Below are positions 61,327 through 64,000 of a stretch of DNA of 64,000 nt, piece by piece. Where the stretch lies: positions 310,001 through 374,000 of the forward strand of contig NZ_CABFVU010000003.1 of assembly GCF_902150045.1 (NCBI RefSeq), read 5' to 3'. Made by a program: the position numbers and the translations under genes. This DNA comes from Chitinophaga polysaccharea (GTDB taxonomy: Bacteria > Bacteroidota > Bacteroidia > Chitinophagales > Chitinophagaceae). Under the pieces are notes generated by a model. That model was given only the letters and a program-made list of their open reading frames with translations. It did no database searches and had not been told where the DNA came from. The number at the start of each line of letters is the position of its first letter. Within the stretch, counting starts at the first letter, position 1.

Positions 61327-62514
61327 CTATTGAACTGCAATGCTGCGCTGCGCCCTTTCCCAAACGGCGGATTGCCGCTTCCTGAAAAAGCGTATGCAGC
61401 CGATGTAAACTGCCACGTTCATAAATACAAAATAGAAAGGGATGTAGAAATATTTGGCTTTAATGTGTTTCCTGGCCAGGAGATAACCTGTAAGCGCAGC
61501 GGCATAAAAGAGCAGCTGCAACAGGCCGGTGATCATATATATTATGGTACCAGCTCCCAACAGGATAAGAAGAATGTTGGAAACCAGGGCCAGTAAAAGA
61601 GACAGGGGCGCCAGCGTCCAGCGCAGCACCCGGTGGGAAATGTATTGCCAGGTGATCCTGGGATACCTGAAAGGGTTCAGTAAAGGCAGCAGCCTGCCCA
61701 TCGACTGGAAACCGCCTGCACTGATCCGCACTTTACGTTTATATTCTTCTTGCAGGGAAGCCGATGAGGTTTCCATGGCATAAGCTGCGGGCTCATACAT
61801 CACGGTATAGCCTTTCATATTTATCCGGAAAGAGATCATGAAGTCGTCCAGTATGGTATCTTCCTGCTGATGCTCGTACAGGCTGGTACGGATAGCTATC
61901 AGCTCGCCGGCAGCGCCCATTACGCTGTAAAGTTCCGCATCCCATTTCTTTAGCAGGGATTCATATTTCCAGTACATGCCTTCGCCCTGCGCTTCTGCAC
62001 CCCCGGTGGTAGACATCACCTTTTTTTCACCGGCCACTGCGCCCACCTTGTCGTCTGCAAAGCGCTGCATGAGCAATGATACGGCCGCCGGGTTCAGCAG
62101 TGTATTGGCATCGGACAACACTACAAAAGGAGTGGTTACAAATCCCATCGCGCGGTTTACAGCGGCCATTTTTCCTTTGCGCTGCGGATCATATAATAAT
62201 TTCACCTGCGGATGCTGCGAGATAATTTCATTGGTGTTGTCGGTAGATCCGTCTGTCACAAAAATGAACTGTATTTTCCCCGCAGGGTAATCCATGGCCA
62301 GGCTGTTTTTTATCTTTTCCCCAATAAAATCTTCTTCATTATAAGCAGCCACAAGAAAGGTGACATCCGGCACAAATGCTGCAGGCTTATCAGCCGGATT
62401 GCCCTGCAGTAGCCGCTTTACCCGGATAGCAAGATAAAGGAGCACACCATATCCTATATAACTGTAGCATACAATAAAAACACTTAGCCAGAAGATCACA
62501 GACAAAATTGACAT
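61327..62514 (-). CDS. Family 2 glycosyltransferase, membrane-bound
   Basis: A 395-residue processive-type GT2. One N-terminal transmembrane helix (about 5-30) precedes the GT-A domain (about 50-230) with V-T-F-L-V-A-A-Y-N-E-E-D, F-V-T-D-G-S-T-D-N-T and L-S-D-A-N (the D-x-D-like metal site), then E-D-T-I-L-D-D-F, then three or four C-terminal membrane segments. It lacks a clear Q-x-x-R-W motif of cellulose and chitin synthases. It would add sugars to the surface polysaccharide made by this locus. Confidence 0.88.
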   Translation of the reverse strand: MSILSVIFWLSVFIVCYSYIGYGVLLYLAIRVKRLLQGNPADKPAAFVPDVTFLVAAYNEEDFIGEKIKNSLAMDYPAGKIQFIFVTDGSTDNTNEIISQHPQVKLLYDPQRKGKMAAVNRAMGFVTTPFVVLSDANTLLNPAAVSLLMQRFADDKVGAVAGEKKVMSTTGGAEAQGEGMYWKYESLLKKWDAELYSVMGAAGELIAIRTSLYEHQQEDTILDDFMISFRINMKGYTVMYEPAAYAMETSSASLQEEYKRKVRISAGGFQSMGRLLPLLNPFRYPRITWQYISHRVLRWTLAPLSLLLALVSNILLILLGAGTIIYMITGLLQLLFYAAALTGYLLARKHIKAKYFYIPFYFVFMNVAVYIGCIRFFRKRQSAVWERAQRSIAVQ

Positions 62515-62521
62515 AGCGGAC

Positions 62522-62564
62522 GATACTTTTATGGGGGTACATATATTTTCAATGCAAAAGTATC
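62522..62564. promoter_or_regulatory. Inverted repeat over the glycosyltransferase promoter
   Basis: GATACTTTT (62522-62530) and AAAAGTATC (62556-62564) are exact 9-bp inverted repeats with 25 bp between. The right arm contains the minus-strand -7 box TACTTTTG (62555-62562) of the glycosyltransferase gene, so a protein bound here could block it. Confidence 0.55.
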
Positions 62565-62718
62565 ATAATTTGGATCATACACAATTGAATTTTTGTATTG
62601 GATGTTTGTTTATACCTTTTTTTGAGATGTTCATCACCGTTTACAGTAAAAATTCCAACACTTACCCTCCAAATTAAGTCGTTTACCAAAAAAAGTATTT
62701 ATGATATCCTGAAAATAA

Positions 62719-62726
62719 TACTTTTG
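62719..62726 (+). promoter_or_regulatory. -7 promoter box of the response regulator gene
   Basis: TACTTTTG fits TAnnTTTG. The predicted start near 62733 gives a leader of about 200 nt. The same TACTTTTGC core is used by the divergent glycosyltransferase promoter. Confidence 0.55.
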
Positions 62727-62727
62727 C

Positions 62728-62768
62728 TTCCATGTTCATCGGATTACAACTCCGGCAGGAACATGGAA
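62728..62768 (+). promoter_or_regulatory. Stem-loop at the 5' end of the response regulator leader
   Basis: TTCCATGTTC (62728-62737) and GAACATGGAA (62759-62768) are perfect 10-bp arms with a 21-nt loop, placed at the expected transcription start. It could stabilise the RNA or be an operator. Confidence 0.5.
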
Positions 62769-62934
62769 ATGTAAAAACCATATGTCTCTCTCATATCCCC
62801 TTGCTAAAACCGCAGAAGGTAACTTACCTGACTAATAATTGACCACATCCCATCAAAAGCCTTCGGGAACTTGCATTTTTTTTTGCATGGCCCACATTAA
62901 CGGTTTTTAGTAATTGTTTGTAAAGAAGGTATAA

Positions 62935-63327
62935 ATGAAAAAGACAATTTTGATAATAGACGATAGTATGCCGATGCGTTATTTGCTGGAGGCACTTTTA
63001 GGAAAAGAATATGCTGTGGTTTCCGCACAGGACGGGCTGGTAGCAATTACCTGGCTGCTGAAAGGGAACAAAGCAGACCTGATCATTACAGACCTGCAGA
63101 TGCCGAATATTGATGGATGGGAACTACTGGATTACCTGTCGGGCAGCTACCTCTACCAGGATACACCGGTGGTGGTGCTTTCCGGATTCTATGCTGATAA
63201 AGTAAATGATCTTTCAGCAAAATATAACAATGTGAGAGAAGTGCTCCAAAAGCCTTTCGACCCGATGCAATTGTTGGATAAAGTAAATTTTATACTGGAA
63301 AAACAATTGAGTGCTGCTGCGGTATAA
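62935..63327 (+). CDS. CheY-like single-domain response regulator
   Basis: A 130-residue receiver domain with no output domain. The acidic pocket is in I-I-D-D-S, the phospho-acceptor aspartate in L-I-I-T-D-L-Q-M-P (about residue 55), the conserved T/S position in V-V-L-S-G-F, and the lysine in V-L-Q-K-P-F-D-P. It would signal through protein contacts. It lies 41 bp before the sugar transferase gene on the same strand, so control of polysaccharide priming is a reasonable inference. No histidine kinase is in view. Confidence 0.92.
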   Translation: MKKTILIIDDSMPMRYLLEALLGKEYAVVSAQDGLVAITWLLKGNKADLIITDLQMPNIDGWELLDYLSGSYLYQDTPVVVLSGFYADKVNDLSAKYNNVREVLQKPFDPMQLLDKVNFILEKQLSAAAV

Positions 63328-63368
63328 TGTAATTGTCACCTACGAATACACTACTAATTTTTAACCGA

Positions 63369-64000
63369 TGGATACCTTTACCCAAAATTCACTGCAGGTA
63401 GAAAGCATCAGAGGAACCGATACCGGTAAAAGCACATTGCTTTACGAGGTTCCGGATGCAGAAAGCATCCTGCTTTTTGTAGGAACACCGCATAAGGGGA
63501 TGCAGACTGAAAACAATCAATTCAGATGCATAGTGACGGAGGATGTGACAGATGCGCAGAAAGTGATCAACCAGTTGCAGCACATTTTTAAGAAAGTGCC
63601 TGCAGCTATTATTTACCGCTTCGACAGCGCCTATGAATCGGCCCTTTCGGAATGGAGCACCTATTTTAAAACACACCAGTTCCTCTGCTCTATCCCGTTT
63701 TTTGTGTATACAGATAAGGGGTTTGATGAAATGAAATCGCTGGTAAGCAAGTATACCTTTATTGATGATATCATCACACAGGAGGCGTGGCATGTGCTGG
63801 GGAATAAAATTGCGATAGTGAGTAAAGTAAAACGTATGCGCACTTTCCCGGTATATAAAAGCAGCAGTCTCCGTACACGGTTATACACCCGCAGGTTTTA
63901 CAGCAATTTCCTGAAGCGCTCTCTTGATGTAGTATTGGCAGGTGGCGGGTTACTTTTGCTGAGCCCTGTAATGCTGGTGATTGCCGCTCTCATCAGGCTC
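63369..64000 (+). CDS. Receiver-like domain fused to a bacterial sugar transferase (partial)
   Basis: The frame opens with ATG at 63369 and runs off the window after 210 residues. The last visible part, R-S-L-D-V-V-L-A-G-G-G-L-L-L-L-S-P-V-M-L, is the start of the membrane helix of polyprenyl-phosphate sugar phosphotransferases (WcaJ/WbaP-type), which prime glycan synthesis. The first 165 residues are not the usual membrane region. Their pattern (A-I-I-Y-R-F-D, then I-P-F-F-V-Y-T-D, then F-I-D-D-I-I-T) resembles a receiver fold in which the usual sites are poorly kept. The call for the N-terminal domain is tentative. Confidence 0.8.

Overview
The window reads as chromosomal DNA of a Bacteroidota bacterium, most likely a Chitinophaga-type member of the Chitinophagaceae. 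The signs are a SusC/SusD pair, a type IX secretion C-terminal sorting domain, DUF4270 and DUF2027/Smr proteins, almost no Shine-Dalgarno sites, and many genes preceded by the Bacteroidota -7 box TAnnTTTG (often TAnnTTCG). Genus assignment is inference from gene content. No rRNA, tRNA, CRISPR array, transposase or prophage was seen. The only RNA gene recognised is rnpB.

Positions 1-9.6 kb hold a partial GNAT acetyltransferase, a DinB protein, an acyl-CoA carboxylase beta subunit, RNase HI, an orphan SusC/SusD nutrient-uptake pair with a long leader carrying a cysteine-rich mini-ORF, a membrane methyltransferase and a thioredoxin. Between susD and the methyltransferase lies an unexplained array of thirteen 11-bp degenerate tandem units. 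Positions 9.6-17.1 kb are mostly minus-strand housekeeping genes: a TPR lipoprotein, smpB, accD, class II aldolase, a Rieske lipoprotein, a metal-receptor-like protein and cystathionine beta-synthase, with one plus-strand hydrolase. A perfect 47-bp inverted repeat sits just before bioD.

Positions 17.4-28 kb run on the plus strand: bioD, 5-formyl-THF cyclo-ligase, lpxK, RNase R with a histone-like KKAVPAKKAAA tail, polyprenyl synthase, an APC permease, DoxX, an Smr-domain protein, rnpB and a DUF4870 protein. Positions 28-34.6 kb hold a subtilase, a probably dead histidine phosphatase and a three-gene lysine-degradation operon (saccharopine dehydrogenase family, DUF1338/HglS-type 2-oxoadipate enzyme, ALDH7-type dehydrogenase). 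Positions 35-45.1 kb hold panB, ppx, ppk1, a LPG-synthase-like membrane protein, panD and panC on the minus strand, then a glycogen-synthase-like N-terminal protein, a DUF4270 lipoprotein and metK on the plus strand. A beta-helix lipoprotein follows at 45.7 kb.

Positions 47-64 kb are a surface-polysaccharide region. A minus-strand operon encodes a Wzz/BY-kinase-like protein, an acyltransferase, a 37-residue membrane protein, an O-antigen-ligase-type polymerase, a half-length TolC-like protein and two hydrolases. Upstream on the same strand are a 2039-residue type IX-secreted esterase/adhesin and a family 2 glycosyltransferase. Diverging from these are a CheY-like regulator and a receiver-like/sugar-transferase fusion that runs off the window. 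The Wzz operon and the giant gene share a two-part motif at the same distance from their start codons, which suggests common control.
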